A DNA stretch of 64,000 nt from Serratia fonticola (lineage in GTDB: Bacteria > Pseudomonadota > Gammaproteobacteria > Enterobacterales > Enterobacteriaceae). The stretch is from assembly GCF_001006005.1 (NCBI RefSeq), contig NZ_CP011254.1:930001-994000 (forward strand), given 5' to 3'. The notes under the pieces were generated by a model. It saw nothing but the letters and a program-made list of their open reading frames with translations, was not told where the DNA came from and made no database searches. The translations under genes and the position numbers were made by a program. Positions 26,896 through 35,187 of the stretch are shown in pieces (positions within the stretch are counted from its first letter, which is position 1; every line of letters starts with the position of its first letter).

Positions 26896-28293
26896 ATGAG
26901 TGAAATCAACCGCAGTGAGACATGGAAAGTAGAAAGTACCGGGATCGATCGCGTACCGGATGCGGAGCAGACCGGTAAACCGCTCGAGCTGTTCTGGATA
27001 TGGTCTGCCGCCAACATCGGCATTCTCGGCGTGGTGTACGGGGCAATTATTGTCGCGTTCGGCCTGTCCTTTATCCAGTCAATCCTGGCCGCATTGGTCG
27101 GTGTAGCCAGCTTTGCTTTGGTCGGTTACACCAGCTTCGCCGGGAAACGTGGCCGTACCTCTACTTTGACCTTATCGCGGGTGATTTTTGGCCTGAAGGG
27201 CAACATCGCCCCCACCACCTTCAGTTGGATCAACCTGATGGGCTGGGAAGCGGTGAACGTCATTACCGGCACGCTCACTCTGGCGGCGCTGTTCCAGGCC
27301 ATAGGCTTGGGTGAAAGCCACTCCCTAACCGCTATCAGCCTGTTGCTGTTTGGTGGCTTGACCATCGTAGTCAGCCTGCTGGGCCAGAACACGGTAGTCT
27401 GGATGCAGAGCTGGTTCAGCCGGATATTCGGCACCATGACGCTGATTGTGGTGCTGTATATCGTCTTCACCACCGAATGGGGCAAAGTGCTGTCACTGCC
27501 TTCCGGCAGTTGGTTGACCGGGTTCCTGCCCGCCGTTTCGGTGATCGCCGCCGGTACCGGCATCAGTTGGGCCATCGCCGGGGCCGATTACAGCCGTTAT
27601 CAAAGCCCAGAATCTTCAGATAAAAGCATCTTTGCCGCCGTGGTGGGCGGTGCCTGCCTGCCCCTGATCCTGCTGATGTTCACCGGCATTCTGCTTTCGG
27701 TACAGCTGCCGGATCTGGCCAGCGCCGCCAACCCGATTGCGTTAATCGGCTCGGTGCTGCCAAAGTGGATGGCCATCCCTTACCTGTTAGCCGCAACCGC
27801 CGGTATCGTCACTATTGCCGTGCTCAGCCTCTACTCCGCCAGCCTTAACCTGCTAACGCTTGGCGTGAAGGTGAAACAGTCGCTGGCCGTCTCCATTGAC
27901 GCCGTAGTGATCCTTGGCATCGCCATCTATGTGCTGTTTATCTCTGGCGACTTTATGGGGCCATTCATCTCGTTCCTGGTGTTCTGCGGGGTCTTCCTTG
28001 CCGCCTGGGAAGCCATTTTCATTCTCGATTATGCTAAAGTGCGCCGTCATCATGGTTACGACGGTAATGCCCTGTACGGCCTGAACGGCCAGAACCGCGG
28101 CGTGCGTAAGGTGCCGTTATTCTGCTGGTTCCTCGGCGCCTTGTGTGGGCTGCTGGTGACCAAAACCGGCTTTATCGATGGCCCATTGGCTAAAGGCCTG
28201 TTCGCTGATTCCAGCCTGGGGCTGTTCGTTTCCTTCCTGGTCAGCCTGATTGCCTATGGCCTCTATCTGGCAAGTAACAAAGGACATCAATGA
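26896..28293 (+). CDS. NCS1-family nucleobase permease (CodB-like)
   Basis: Inner-membrane symporter of the NCS1 family (cytosine, purine, allantoin and related compounds). The 465-residue protein has about twelve hydrophobic segments, an N-terminal ELFWIWSAANIG segment and the conserved NLMGWEAVNV and GADYSRY motifs. It starts 9 bases after yegU and overlaps yegV by 4 bases, so the three genes form one operon. In E. coli the yegTUV cluster has an NHS-type nucleoside transporter (YegT) instead, so this is a transporter swap. The substrate is not determined; a base or modified nucleoside is likely. Confidence 0.87.
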   Translation: MSEINRSETWKVESTGIDRVPDAEQTGKPLELFWIWSAANIGILGVVYGAIIVAFGLSFIQSILAALVGVASFALVGYTSFAGKRGRTSTLTLSRVIFGLKGNIAPTTFSWINLMGWEAVNVITGTLTLAALFQAIGLGESHSLTAISLLLFGGLTIVVSLLGQNTVVWMQSWFSRIFGTMTLIVVLYIVFTTEWGKVLSLPSGSWLTGFLPAVSVIAAGTGISWAIAGADYSRYQSPESSDKSIFAAVVGGACLPLILLMFTGILLSVQLPDLASAANPIALIGSVLPKWMAIPYLLAATAGIVTIAVLSLYSASLNLLTLGVKVKQSLAVSIDAVVILGIAIYVLFISGDFMGPFISFLVFCGVFLAAWEAIFILDYAKVRRHHGYDGNALYGLNGQNRGVRKVPLFCWFLGALCGLLVTKTGFIDGPLAKGLFADSSLGLFVSFLVSLIAYGLYLASNKGHQ

Positions 28294-29219
28294 GTGAATT
28301 TGTCGCAGTAAAACCCATTCTGGTGGTAGGCGGTGCCGTAGGTGACGTAGTTCTCACGCTACCAAAGCTGCCAGCCAGCGGTGAAGATATCGAAGCGCAG
28401 CCACAAGAGCGACAGATTGGCGGTTGCGCCTTCAACGTAGCACGGGCGCTACGCCGCCTGGATGTCCCCGTGATTAACGGTATGCCGGTCGGCAACGGAG
28501 ACTGGGGAACAGCCATCGAAGCCGCCATGCAGGAGCTGGATCTGCCGGTGCTGTTACGCCATGGCCAGTTGGACAACGGTTGGTGTCTGGCGTTGGTGGA
28601 GCCCAACGGTGAACGTACTTTTGTTACCGTGACCGGTTGTGAAGCCCATTGGAATAAGGCGCAACTCACCACCCTGCCGCTAACGCCGGAAACGGTGGTG
28701 TATGCCAACGGCTATGAACTGGTGGGGGAACCCGGTGAAGCACTGCGAGACTGGCTTACCCGCCTGCCGTTCGATCAGTGGCGGCTGCTGGATCCCGGCC
28801 CGCGCGTCGGTCAACTGGGTGAAGAGTTTTTCGCCATGCTTAGCGACAGCCACACCTTGCTGACCCTCAATCGTGACGAAGTCGCGATCTTGTGTGGGGA
28901 AGGCGACGCAGTCAGCGCCGCACAACGTTATGCCACAGCGCATAACATTACTCTGATCTGCCGGTTGGATCGTGACGGTGCCTGGGTCTGTGATGGCCGC
29001 AATGAACCGCAGCATGTGCCCGTTTACCCGGTTGACGTCGTCGATACCATCGGCGCGGGAGATGCCCACTGCGCGGGTGTGCTAGCCGGGCTTTCCGCTG
29101 GCCTGCCGCTGGTACAAGCCGTCGATCTTGCCAACCGCGTGGCCGCCTGCGTGGTAGCCAGCCGTGGTGCCGCCGGAGCACCAGACTGGCAACAGCTGCA
29201 ACAGCGTTTTCCTGCCTGA
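28290..29219 (+). CDS. yegV: PfkB-family sugar kinase, YegV-like
   Basis: Ribokinase/PfkB-type kinase of 309 residues. The N-terminal GG motif region (GGCAFNVARALRRL) and the C-terminal active-site motif DTIGAGDAHCAG with the catalytic aspartate are intact. It matches E. coli YegV in position and sequence type; the precise substrate is unknown, and ribose or a pseudouridine-like nucleoside would fit the neighbours. It overlaps the permease stop by four bases (ATGA) and is followed by a strong terminator. Confidence 0.87.
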   Translation: MSEFVAVKPILVVGGAVGDVVLTLPKLPASGEDIEAQPQERQIGGCAFNVARALRRLDVPVINGMPVGNGDWGTAIEAAMQELDLPVLLRHGQLDNGWCLALVEPNGERTFVTVTGCEAHWNKAQLTTLPLTPETVVYANGYELVGEPGEALRDWLTRLPFDQWRLLDPGPRVGQLGEEFFAMLSDSHTLLTLNRDEVAILCGEGDAVSAAQRYATAHNITLICRLDRDGAWVCDGRNEPQHVPVYPVDVVDTIGAGDAHCAGVLAGLSAGLPLVQAVDLANRVAACVVASRGAAGAPDWQQLQQRFPA

Positions 29220-29274
29220 AGACTCACCCTGTAGGAGCACCACAATAGTGTTTCCGTTTAGCTGATGGTGTAAG

Positions 29275-29306
29275 CGGGCGCAGCATGCTGCGCCCGTTTA
29301 TCTTTT
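29275..29306 (+). terminator. yegV operon terminator built from a perfect palindrome
   Basis: CGGGCGCAGCA and TGCTGCGCCCG form a perfect 22-bp palindrome followed by TTTATCTTTTT. It lies 55 bases after yegV and is also a copy of the dispersed GC-rich palindrome family. Confidence 0.85.
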
Positions 29307-29320
29307 TCATCAATCTGCCT

Positions 29321-30583
29321 TTAATGCGCCTTCTGCAGATCGCCGTTCATCTCTTCCGGCCGATGTTGGTAGTTGAAAGACAGGGCAAAAATCACCCCCA
29401 GCACCAGCGTATAGGCGGCAAACACCAGCCAGATACTCTGCCAATCTTTCACCCCGTTATGGGTGAAGAAGTCCACAACCTCGCCGCTGGCGATGGCTCC
29501 AACGTAAGCCCCTGCACCGTTAACCATGGTCATAAACAGCCCCTGAGCGCTGGCACGGATGCGGTGGTCGGTTTCCTTTTCCACAAAGATGGCGCCAGAA
29601 ATATTGAAGAAATCAAACGCACAGCCGTAAACGATCATTGAAAGCAGAAGCAGCAGGAAGCCGAACCCGGCAGGCGTTCCGTAGGCCAGGAACAGGAAAC
29701 GCAGCGTCCAGGCCGCCATGCTGATCAGCATCACCTGCTTGATGCCGTATCTACGCAGGAAGAACGGGATGGTGAGGATGAAAAACACCTCAGAGATTTG
29801 CGACAGGGAGAGCAGCACCGAAGGATAGCGTACGCTGAGGCTGTCCTGATACAGCGGGTTAAGAGAGAAATCGTGCAGGAACGGGTTGCCGAAGGTATTG
29901 GTGATTTGCAGCGCCGCCCCCAGCAACATGGCAAACAGGAAGAACACCGCCATGCGCTTTTGCTTGAACAGCACGAACGCATCCAACCCCAACATGCTGA
30001 CCCAGCTTTGCGAGCGTTTCACCTTGTTGGTCGGGCAATTTGGCAACGTCAGGGAGTAGACTGCCAATAGCAGCGATACCGCGGAAGCCAGATACAGCTG
30101 CATATTGCTCAATTCAATGCGGCTAAAGCTAATTAGCCACATCGCCAGAATAAAGCCCACGGTGCCATAAACCCGCACCGGCGGGAAATCCTTGACCGTA
30201 TCAAAACCGTGCTTTTCCAGACAGAAGTAAGAAATGGCGTTGGACAGCGCCATGGTGGGCATATAGACCATCGCGTTGAACAGCATGACCCAGAACATCA
30301 CCATCGGCTGATCGACCTGTGCGGCGTAGTACAACGCCACCGCCCCCAGCAGATGACACAGGCCATACAGACGGTTGGCCTTGATCCAGCGATCGGCAAT
30401 GATCCCTGCCAGGCTTGGCATGATCAGCGCGGCGATCCCTTTCGAACTGTACACCATGCCTACCTGCGCCCCGCTGAAGTGCAAGGTGTTGATCATGTAG
30501 GATCCCAACGTTACCAACCAGGCGCCCCAGATAAAGAACTGGAGAAAGATCATCACCTTCAATCGTGTTTTTATTGCCATTAC
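29321..30583 (-). CDS. xapB: XapB, xanthosine/nucleoside:H+ symporter
   Basis: Nucleoside:proton symporter (NHS family) of the inner membrane. The 420-residue protein has about twelve hydrophobic helices and aligns closely with E. coli XapB from FLQFFIWGAWLVTLGSYMIN through MVYGCAFDFFNISG-type segments to the end. The ATG at 30583 is chosen (AGG eight bases upstream); an ATG two codons earlier is too close to the ribosome site. It follows xapA on the same strand after 69 bases that include a 9-bp hairpin. Confidence 0.92.
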   Translation of the reverse strand, partial: VMAIKTRLKVMIFLQFFIWGAWLVTLGSYMINTLHFSGAQVGMVYSSKGIAALIMPSLAGIIADRWIKANRLYGLCHLLGAVALYYAAQVDQPMVMFWVMLFNAMVYMPTMALSNAISYFCLEKHGFDTVKDFPPVRVYGTVGFILAMWLISFSRIELSNMQLYLASAVSLLLAVYSLTLPNCPTNKVKRSQSWVSMLGLDAFVLFKQKRMAVFFLFAMLLGAALQITNTFGNPFLHDFSLNPLYQDSLSVRYPSVLLSLSQISEVFFILTIPFFLRRYGIKQVMLISMAAWTLRFLFLAYGTPAGFGFLLLLLSMIVYGCAFDFFNISGAIFVEKETDHRIRASAQGLFMTMVNGAGAYVGAIASGEVVDFFTHNGVKDWQSIWLVFAAYTLVLGVIFALSFNYQHRPEEMNGDLQKAH

Positions 30584-30605
30584 CATCACCTATTGTTGTG
30601 ATTTA

Positions 30606-30629
30606 CGCGGCAAGGTAGGGCTTGCCGCG
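30606..30629 (-). other. Hairpin between xapA and xapB
   Basis: CGCGGCAAG and CTTGCCGCG form a 9-bp stem with a 6-base loop in the xapA-xapB spacer. With no T-run it probably affects mRNA stability or partial attenuation. Confidence 0.5.
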
Positions 30630-30652
30630 GGGTAGTCGGATGGAAATAAGAA

Positions 30653-31474
30653 TTACAGCGTTTTGAAGAACTCTCGGATCAGGCGCATAAAGTCGTCTGC
30701 CGCCAGCGCAGCGCAGCTCAGCGTCTGCTCATGGGAAAGCGGCGTATCGGATAACCCTTCGGCATAGTTGGTCATCGCCGAGACCACCAGCACTTTCAGG
30801 CCGCAGTGCCGGGCCGAAAGCACTTCGGGCACGATCGACATCCCCACCACGTCACAGCCCAGCGTCTGCATCATGCGGATCTCGGCCGGGGTTTCAAAGT
30901 TCGGGCCGGTGTAGGCGGCAAATACCCCTTCTGCCAGTGGGATACCGGCCTTGGCCGCTACCGCCGCCAGTTGCGCACGCAAGTCACGATCATAGGCGTT
31001 AGCCAGGCTGAAGAAGCGTGGACCAAAACGCTCGTCGTTAGCCCCCACCAGCGGGGATTCCGGCATAAAGTTGATGTGGTCGGTCAGCGCCACCAGGCTA
31101 CCCGGAGCTACCGATTTACGCAGTGAACCAGCGGCATTGGTCGCCAACAGGAATTCACAGCCCAGCAGTTTGAAGGTGCGCACGGCAGTGGTCATCACCT
31201 GCATGCCACGGCCCTCATAGAAATGCCCGCGCCCTTTCATGCACAGCACCGGCACGCCTTCCAGCCAGCCCGCCACCAATTGCCCTGCGTGGCCCACTAC
31301 GCCGCTCACCGGGAAACCTGGTAATTCGGTATAGTCGATGGTTACGGCGTCGGTCATTACGTCTGCCAGCGCCCCCAGCCCCGATCCCAGAATCAGTGCT
31401 GCACGAGGTTGAAAGCCTGGTAGTCTGGTCCGCAGCACTTCGGCACAAGAAAAAGCATCGTCTTGATTAAACAT
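30653..31474 (-). CDS. xapA: Purine nucleoside phosphorylase II (xanthosine phosphorylase)
   Basis: Trimeric-type purine nucleoside phosphorylase that cleaves xanthosine, inosine and guanosine with phosphate to base and ribose-1-phosphate. Signature segments are ILGSGLGALADV, GHAGQLVAG, MKGRGHFYEGR and TNAAGSLR, all as in E. coli XapA (273 against 277 residues). AGAGAA precedes the start. It is first in a xapA-xapB operon and divergent from xapR. Confidence 0.94.
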   Translation of the reverse strand: MFNQDDAFSCAEVLRTRLPGFQPRAALILGSGLGALADVMTDAVTIDYTELPGFPVSGVVGHAGQLVAGWLEGVPVLCMKGRGHFYEGRGMQVMTTAVRTFKLLGCEFLLATNAAGSLRKSVAPGSLVALTDHINFMPESPLVGANDERFGPRFFSLANAYDRDLRAQLAAVAAKAGIPLAEGVFAAYTGPNFETPAEIRMMQTLGCDVVGMSIVPEVLSARHCGLKVLVVSAMTNYAEGLSDTPLSHEQTLSCAALAADDFMRLIREFFKTL

Positions 31475-31602
31475 AGTATTCTCTTCTGTAGGGGGTTAAT
31501 CCCCATAGTAGAGAGCGACAGCGGGTGGCGACCAATACATTGTTGCCCGCTGATTTATTCTGTTTACCTATAAATACCCTGCATCGGGAGGCCCGAACAA
31601 AC
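31475..31602. promoter_or_regulatory. xapA-xapR control region with nested inverted repeat
   Basis: The divergent 128-bp spacer carries CTCT...AGAG arms around GGGG and CCCC arms at about 31481-31515, a dyad centred on GTTAAT. It overlaps the xapA leader. XapR is the obvious candidate protein; not provable from sequence. Confidence 0.5.
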
Positions 31603-32517
31603 ATGAAAAAGCCACTACCCGACCCTAGCCGGATCAACTTTCGCCTGCTGCACTATTTCCGCGTGGTGGCAGAGGAGATGAACTTTACCCAGGCCGCACA
31701 GCGGCTGAACATGTCCCAACCGCCGCTCAGCAAACATATCAAAGAGCTGGAAAGCCAGCTGGGGGTGGAGCTATTCAAACGCACCACCCGCTCCATGGCG
31801 CTGACGCAGGCTGGCCGCACTCTGTTCCATAACGTCGAAACATTGCTGGATCAGGCGGGCAATGCGCTCAATCAGGTGCAGCAACTGGGCCGTGGCGAGG
31901 CCGGCCATATGGTGATTGGCATGGTAGGCACGTCGGTCTGGGGCGGTTTGATCCCGGCACTGAAACGCTTTACCGGGCAGGAAGAGAAGGTCACCTGGAC
32001 GTTGAATGAACAAACTCCCAGCCAGCAGATCGTCTCATTGCAGAAGCGACATATCGATATCGGGGTCTGGCGTGAGGCAAAACAACAGGCGCTGCCGGGG
32101 CTGGCCTGTCAATTATTAGCGCGGGAGAAGATCTCGGTGGTGCTGCCGACGGGGCATCCACTGGCTACGGGGGAAGAAATCCCACTACAAGCTCTGGAGC
32201 ATGACAAATTTATCGTGCTGCCGCCCAACGAGGCCAGCCTGGGGCTGTATCTGCACAACCTGTGTCTGCAGCATGGCTTTGCGCCAGATATCGTCCATCA
32301 GGTCAATGAACCGCAGACCTTGATGGCGCTGGTGGCGGAAGGCTTTGGCATCACGCTACTGCCGGACAGCTATGGGCGCATACCGTGGCCCGGCGTGCGT
32401 TTCTGCCCGTTGCAGGCGGCCCCTTCGGCGGATCTGTATGCGATCTACCACGCCGAAAGTGCCACACCGGTGGTGAAGGCGTTCCTGAAAATGCTGCGAA
32501 CGCCCGGGGCTGTTTAA
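31603..32517 (+). CDS. xapR: XapR, LysR-type activator of xapAB
   Basis: LysR regulator of 304 residues: the winged helix (FTQAAQRLNMSQPPLSKHIKELE) lies at about residues 25-50, and the effector domain resembles E. coli XapR, including VNEPQTLMALVAEGFGITLLPDSY. It is divergent from xapAB, as expected; XapR activates xapAB with xanthosine. The ATG at 31603 is used because the longer frame adds an unrelated leader. The stop overlaps the complement of the ftsP stop (32514-32517). Confidence 0.88.
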   Translation: MKKPLPDPSRINFRLLHYFRVVAEEMNFTQAAQRLNMSQPPLSKHIKELESQLGVELFKRTTRSMALTQAGRTLFHNVETLLDQAGNALNQVQQLGRGEAGHMVIGMVGTSVWGGLIPALKRFTGQEEKVTWTLNEQTPSQQIVSLQKRHIDIGVWREAKQQALPGLACQLLAREKISVVLPTGHPLATGEEIPLQALEHDKFIVLPPNEASLGLYLHNLCLQHGFAPDIVHQVNEPQTLMALVAEGFGITLLPDSYGRIPWPGVRFCPLQAAPSADLYAIYHAESATPVVKAFLKMLRTPGAV

Positions 32518-33929
32518 GCGGAAGCCTGAACCACAAACTGGCCGGTCGAACCGCGATCGGCCATTTCCAGCGTCTGGCTGTAGAACAGGAACGGGAAGTG
32601 CTCCGAGGAAACCTGGTTGAAGTACACCAGCAGCTCCACGTCGCCGTCGACCCAGACGGTATCCTTCCAGCCGCGATCTTCCGCCATCGGCTGTGCGCCA
32701 TTGACGCGTTTCACCAGGAACTGCACGCCCTGAATGTGGAACGCCTGCGGCGTATCGGCATGAATGGTCCAACGCTCCCAGGTGCCCTGCATCGTTTGTA
32801 CGTCGATGCGGTTCATATCCCAGATGGCCCCGTTGATGCCGGCCATCTTGTCTCCCAGACGGAATTCACGCGAGCGGCTGACGTTACCATCCAGCAGTTG
32901 ATCCGCCAGCAGGCGCATCGGCAGATTGTCGGTGACCAACGGCAACAGGCCCGTCGGTTTCAACGTCAGTACCTGGGTGGAAACCAGCATGCTGGAAGGT
33001 TCAAACAGACCGCGCAAACGATCCATGATCCCTGCCGCTTCACCGGCGGTTAGGGTCACTTCAGCCCCCTGCGACATGTCGATCAGCACTTCGCGGCGCT
33101 CACCTGGAGCCAGAGAAAGTTGCTGTACCGCGACCGGTGCAGGCAGGAACCCTTGATCGCTGGCGATCACGTTGATCGGCCGCCCATCACTCAGTTGCAA
33201 CGAATAGCGCCGTGAGTTTGAGGCGTTCAGCAGGCGCAGGCGAACCCAGCCACGTGAGACTTCGATAAACGGGTTCTGCACGCCGTTGACCAACAGCGTA
33301 TCGCCAATAAAGCCCCCCTGCGCCGGAGGATCGTATTCCGGCGTACCGAAGTTATCCAGGCGCTTGTCCTGAATAATCAGCGGGAAATCATCGACGCCGT
33401 AATGGTTCGGCAACGGCAGGTTTTTACTGACTTCATCCTCGACCAGCCATAGGCCAGCCAGGCCGTTGTAGACGTGCGGTGCCATGCGGTTCGGCGTGTT
33501 GGCGTGATACCAGCAGATGGCCGCCGCCTGACGAATAGGGATCACCGGCGACCAGTCAACGTTGGGCGACATCATGCGCGGTGCCCCGCCCATCAGGGTA
33601 CCTGGCACCTGCAACCCGCTGATGGTCATCGATACCGGCTCGGGCAGGCGGTTGCTGTAGATCAGTTTGACGTCGTCACCGTTGTAGACCCGCACCGTCG
33701 GCCCCAGATACATGCCGTTAACCCCCCAGACGGACGCTTTACGGTTGTCCATAAAGGCCCAATGGGCACGTTGTAGGGTTAAAAACAGCGGCTGGCCACG
33801 GCGGGATTCCAGCAGTGGCGGGATCGGTAACGGAGTTGGCATCCCGCTCGCTTCAGCCCTCAGCGGCACCGTTCCCGCGCATAGCGCCAAGCCCGATGCT
33901 TGAATAAACTGACGTCGACTGAGTGACAT
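32514..33929 (-). CDS. ftsP: FtsP (SufI), Tat-exported cell division protein
   Basis: Periplasmic multicopper-oxidase-fold protein without copper activity that stabilises the divisome under stress. The Tat signal SRRQFIQASG is at about residues 4-13, followed by three cupredoxin-like domains. Start at 33929 (MSLSRRQF), as in E. coli; the frame extends upstream to 33995 but that part has no homology. At 471 residues it matches the family. It lies downstream of plsC, but an ERIC and a hairpin now separate the two. Confidence 0.94.
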   Translation of the reverse strand: MSLSRRQFIQASGLALCAGTVPLRAEASGMPTPLPIPPLLESRRGQPLFLTLQRAHWAFMDNRKASVWGVNGMYLGPTVRVYNGDDVKLIYSNRLPEPVSMTISGLQVPGTLMGGAPRMMSPNVDWSPVIPIRQAAAICWYHANTPNRMAPHVYNGLAGLWLVEDEVSKNLPLPNHYGVDDFPLIIQDKRLDNFGTPEYDPPAQGGFIGDTLLVNGVQNPFIEVSRGWVRLRLLNASNSRRYSLQLSDGRPINVIASDQGFLPAPVAVQQLSLAPGERREVLIDMSQGAEVTLTAGEAAGIMDRLRGLFEPSSMLVSTQVLTLKPTGLLPLVTDNLPMRLLADQLLDGNVSRSREFRLGDKMAGINGAIWDMNRIDVQTMQGTWERWTIHADTPQAFHIQGVQFLVKRVNGAQPMAEDRGWKDTVWVDGDVELLVYFNQVSSEHFPFLFYSQTLEMADRGSTGQFVVQASA

Positions 33930-33966
33930 ATCTTCTCCATGAAAACAAAGCTGAACCTTGTGCAAA

Positions 33967-33984
33967 GCCCCGCTAAAGCGGGGC
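33967..33984 (-). terminator. Hairpin between plsC and ftsP
   Basis: GCCCCGCT and AGCGGGGC form a perfect 8-bp stem with a 2-base centre; on the minus strand TTTGC follows. It probably ends plsC transcripts before ftsP. Confidence 0.6.
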
Positions 33985-34020
33985 ATAAACGGCATGAGGC
34001 CGTATGAAAATATCTAACCC

Positions 34021-34149
34021 TATACCCTATGAATTTCAAGCTGCAGCTAGGCGACAAGCTTGCTCATCCCCAGGAGCTTACTTTTGGGTAAGTGACTGGG
34101 GTGAGCAAGTGCAGATAACAACGCTGCAGCTTGAAAGACGACGGGTATA
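34021..34149. repeat. ERIC element (standard length)
   Basis: 129-bp ERIC with termini TATACCC and GGGTATA, arms TTTCAAGCTGCAGC and GCTGCAGCTTGAAA, and the core CCCCAGGAGCTTAC followed by GTAAGTGACTGGGGTGAGC. It starts five bases after the plsC stop and lies between plsC and ftsP. Confidence 0.95.
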
Positions 34150-34154
34150 TACTG

Positions 34155-34886
34155 TTATTTTTTGGCGGCGTCTAATTGGGCAACTTCCGCATCCAACTGG
34201 TCAATCTTCGCCTTCATCAGCTCGCGGCAATGGGCCGCCAGCTCACGCACCTGTTCTTTACTGTAATGACTGGTATCGACAGGTTCCAGCATCTCCACAA
34301 TCACATGGCCGTTGTTCCAACGGTTCAGCTTGATCTTGTCGGTAGAAGAAACACAGATCGGTACAATCGGCACACCAGCCGCGATCGCCGCGTGGAATGC
34401 ACCGGTTTTAAACGGCAGTAAACCACGGCCACGGCTGCGGGTTCCTTCCGGGAACATCCAGATCGAGATGTCCTGTTTCTTGAAGGCATCCACCACCTGA
34501 GCAATGGTGCCATGGGCTTTAGCGCGGTTATCCCGGTCGATCAGCAGGTTACCGGTCAACCAGTAAAGCTGGCCGAAAAACGGGATCCACACCAGGCTTT
34601 TTTTGCCCACGGTCACGGTGCGTGGCTGTACCGCATTAGAAACCGTCACCATGTCGTAGTTGTTCTGATGGTTGGCAATGTAAATACATTTGCCGTTATT
34701 GTCCGCGCTAGCAGGCTTACGGAGTTCAACCTTGATGCCGAACACTGTCGACAGGCGACCAAACAGATGGCCAAAGGTCGCTACATGGCGGGGGTTACGC
34801 GGGCTGAACAAGCAGTAAAGCGAACCGAAAAAACTCACCAACAGGCAATAGACCGTGACAATGATCGCACGTAATATCAATAACAT
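34155..34886 (-). CDS. plsC: 1-Acyl-sn-glycerol-3-phosphate acyltransferase
   Basis: Inner-membrane enzyme that acylates lysophosphatidic acid to phosphatidic acid. An N-terminal hydrophobic helix (about residues 1-25) is followed by the acyltransferase motifs ANHQNNYD (HX4D) at about 73-79 and FPEGTRSRGRG. The ATG at 34886 has GAGG six bases upstream and gives 243 residues (E. coli 245); the frame continues to 35021 without homology. It is part of the conserved parC-plsC-ftsP neighbourhood. Confidence 0.96.
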   Translation of the reverse strand: MLLILRAIIVTVYCLLVSFFGSLYCLFSPRNPRHVATFGHLFGRLSTVFGIKVELRKPASADNNGKCIYIANHQNNYDMVTVSNAVQPRTVTVGKKSLVWIPFFGQLYWLTGNLLIDRDNRAKAHGTIAQVVDAFKKQDISIWMFPEGTRSRGRGLLPFKTGAFHAAIAAGVPIVPICVSSTDKIKLNRWNNGHVIVEMLEPVDTSHYSKEQVRELAAHCRELMKAKIDQLDAEVAQLDAAKK

Positions 34887-35102
34887 AACAACCTCATTAG
34901 CACACTGCCAACCCGGCCGCTGAGCGGCAGGGAAGATTTCTTTTTGTATGAGGAGCGCAGGCGGAAGAACGCGCGGCGCTTCTAAGTTCTCTATTTTCCC
35001 GCCAGCCAGCGATCGGCACAATAAATTTATAGCCGGAAAAATTAACTAACTTAAAAAACATCAGGATAAAAAAGCCTGAACGAGCGAAGCATGCAGCTAA
35101 GC

Positions 35103-35122
35103 GGGCGCAGCGTGCAGCGCCC
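35103..35122. repeat. Dispersed GC-rich palindrome, copy 3
   Basis: GGGCGC and GCGCCC flank AGCGTGCA. Same family as 11694-11713, with matching flanks (CGGGCGCAGC and GCGCCCCTA). It lies in the plsC-parC spacer. Confidence 0.6.
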
Positions 35123-35131
35123 CTAGTAGGA

Positions 35132-35178
35132 ATACCCGAGATCGCATGGGCGCAATTTATTGCACCCATGCAGGGTAT
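35132..35178. repeat. Short element with ATACCC/GGGTAT ends enclosing a 12-bp stem
   Basis: ATACCC and GGGTAT at the ends enclose GCATGGGCGCAA and TTGCACCCATGC, paired with one wobble. It lies 10 bases after the parC stop on the minus strand and may end the parC transcript. The ends match the ERIC termini but no ERIC core is present. Confidence 0.5.
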
Positions 35179-35187
35179 ATCACCGCT

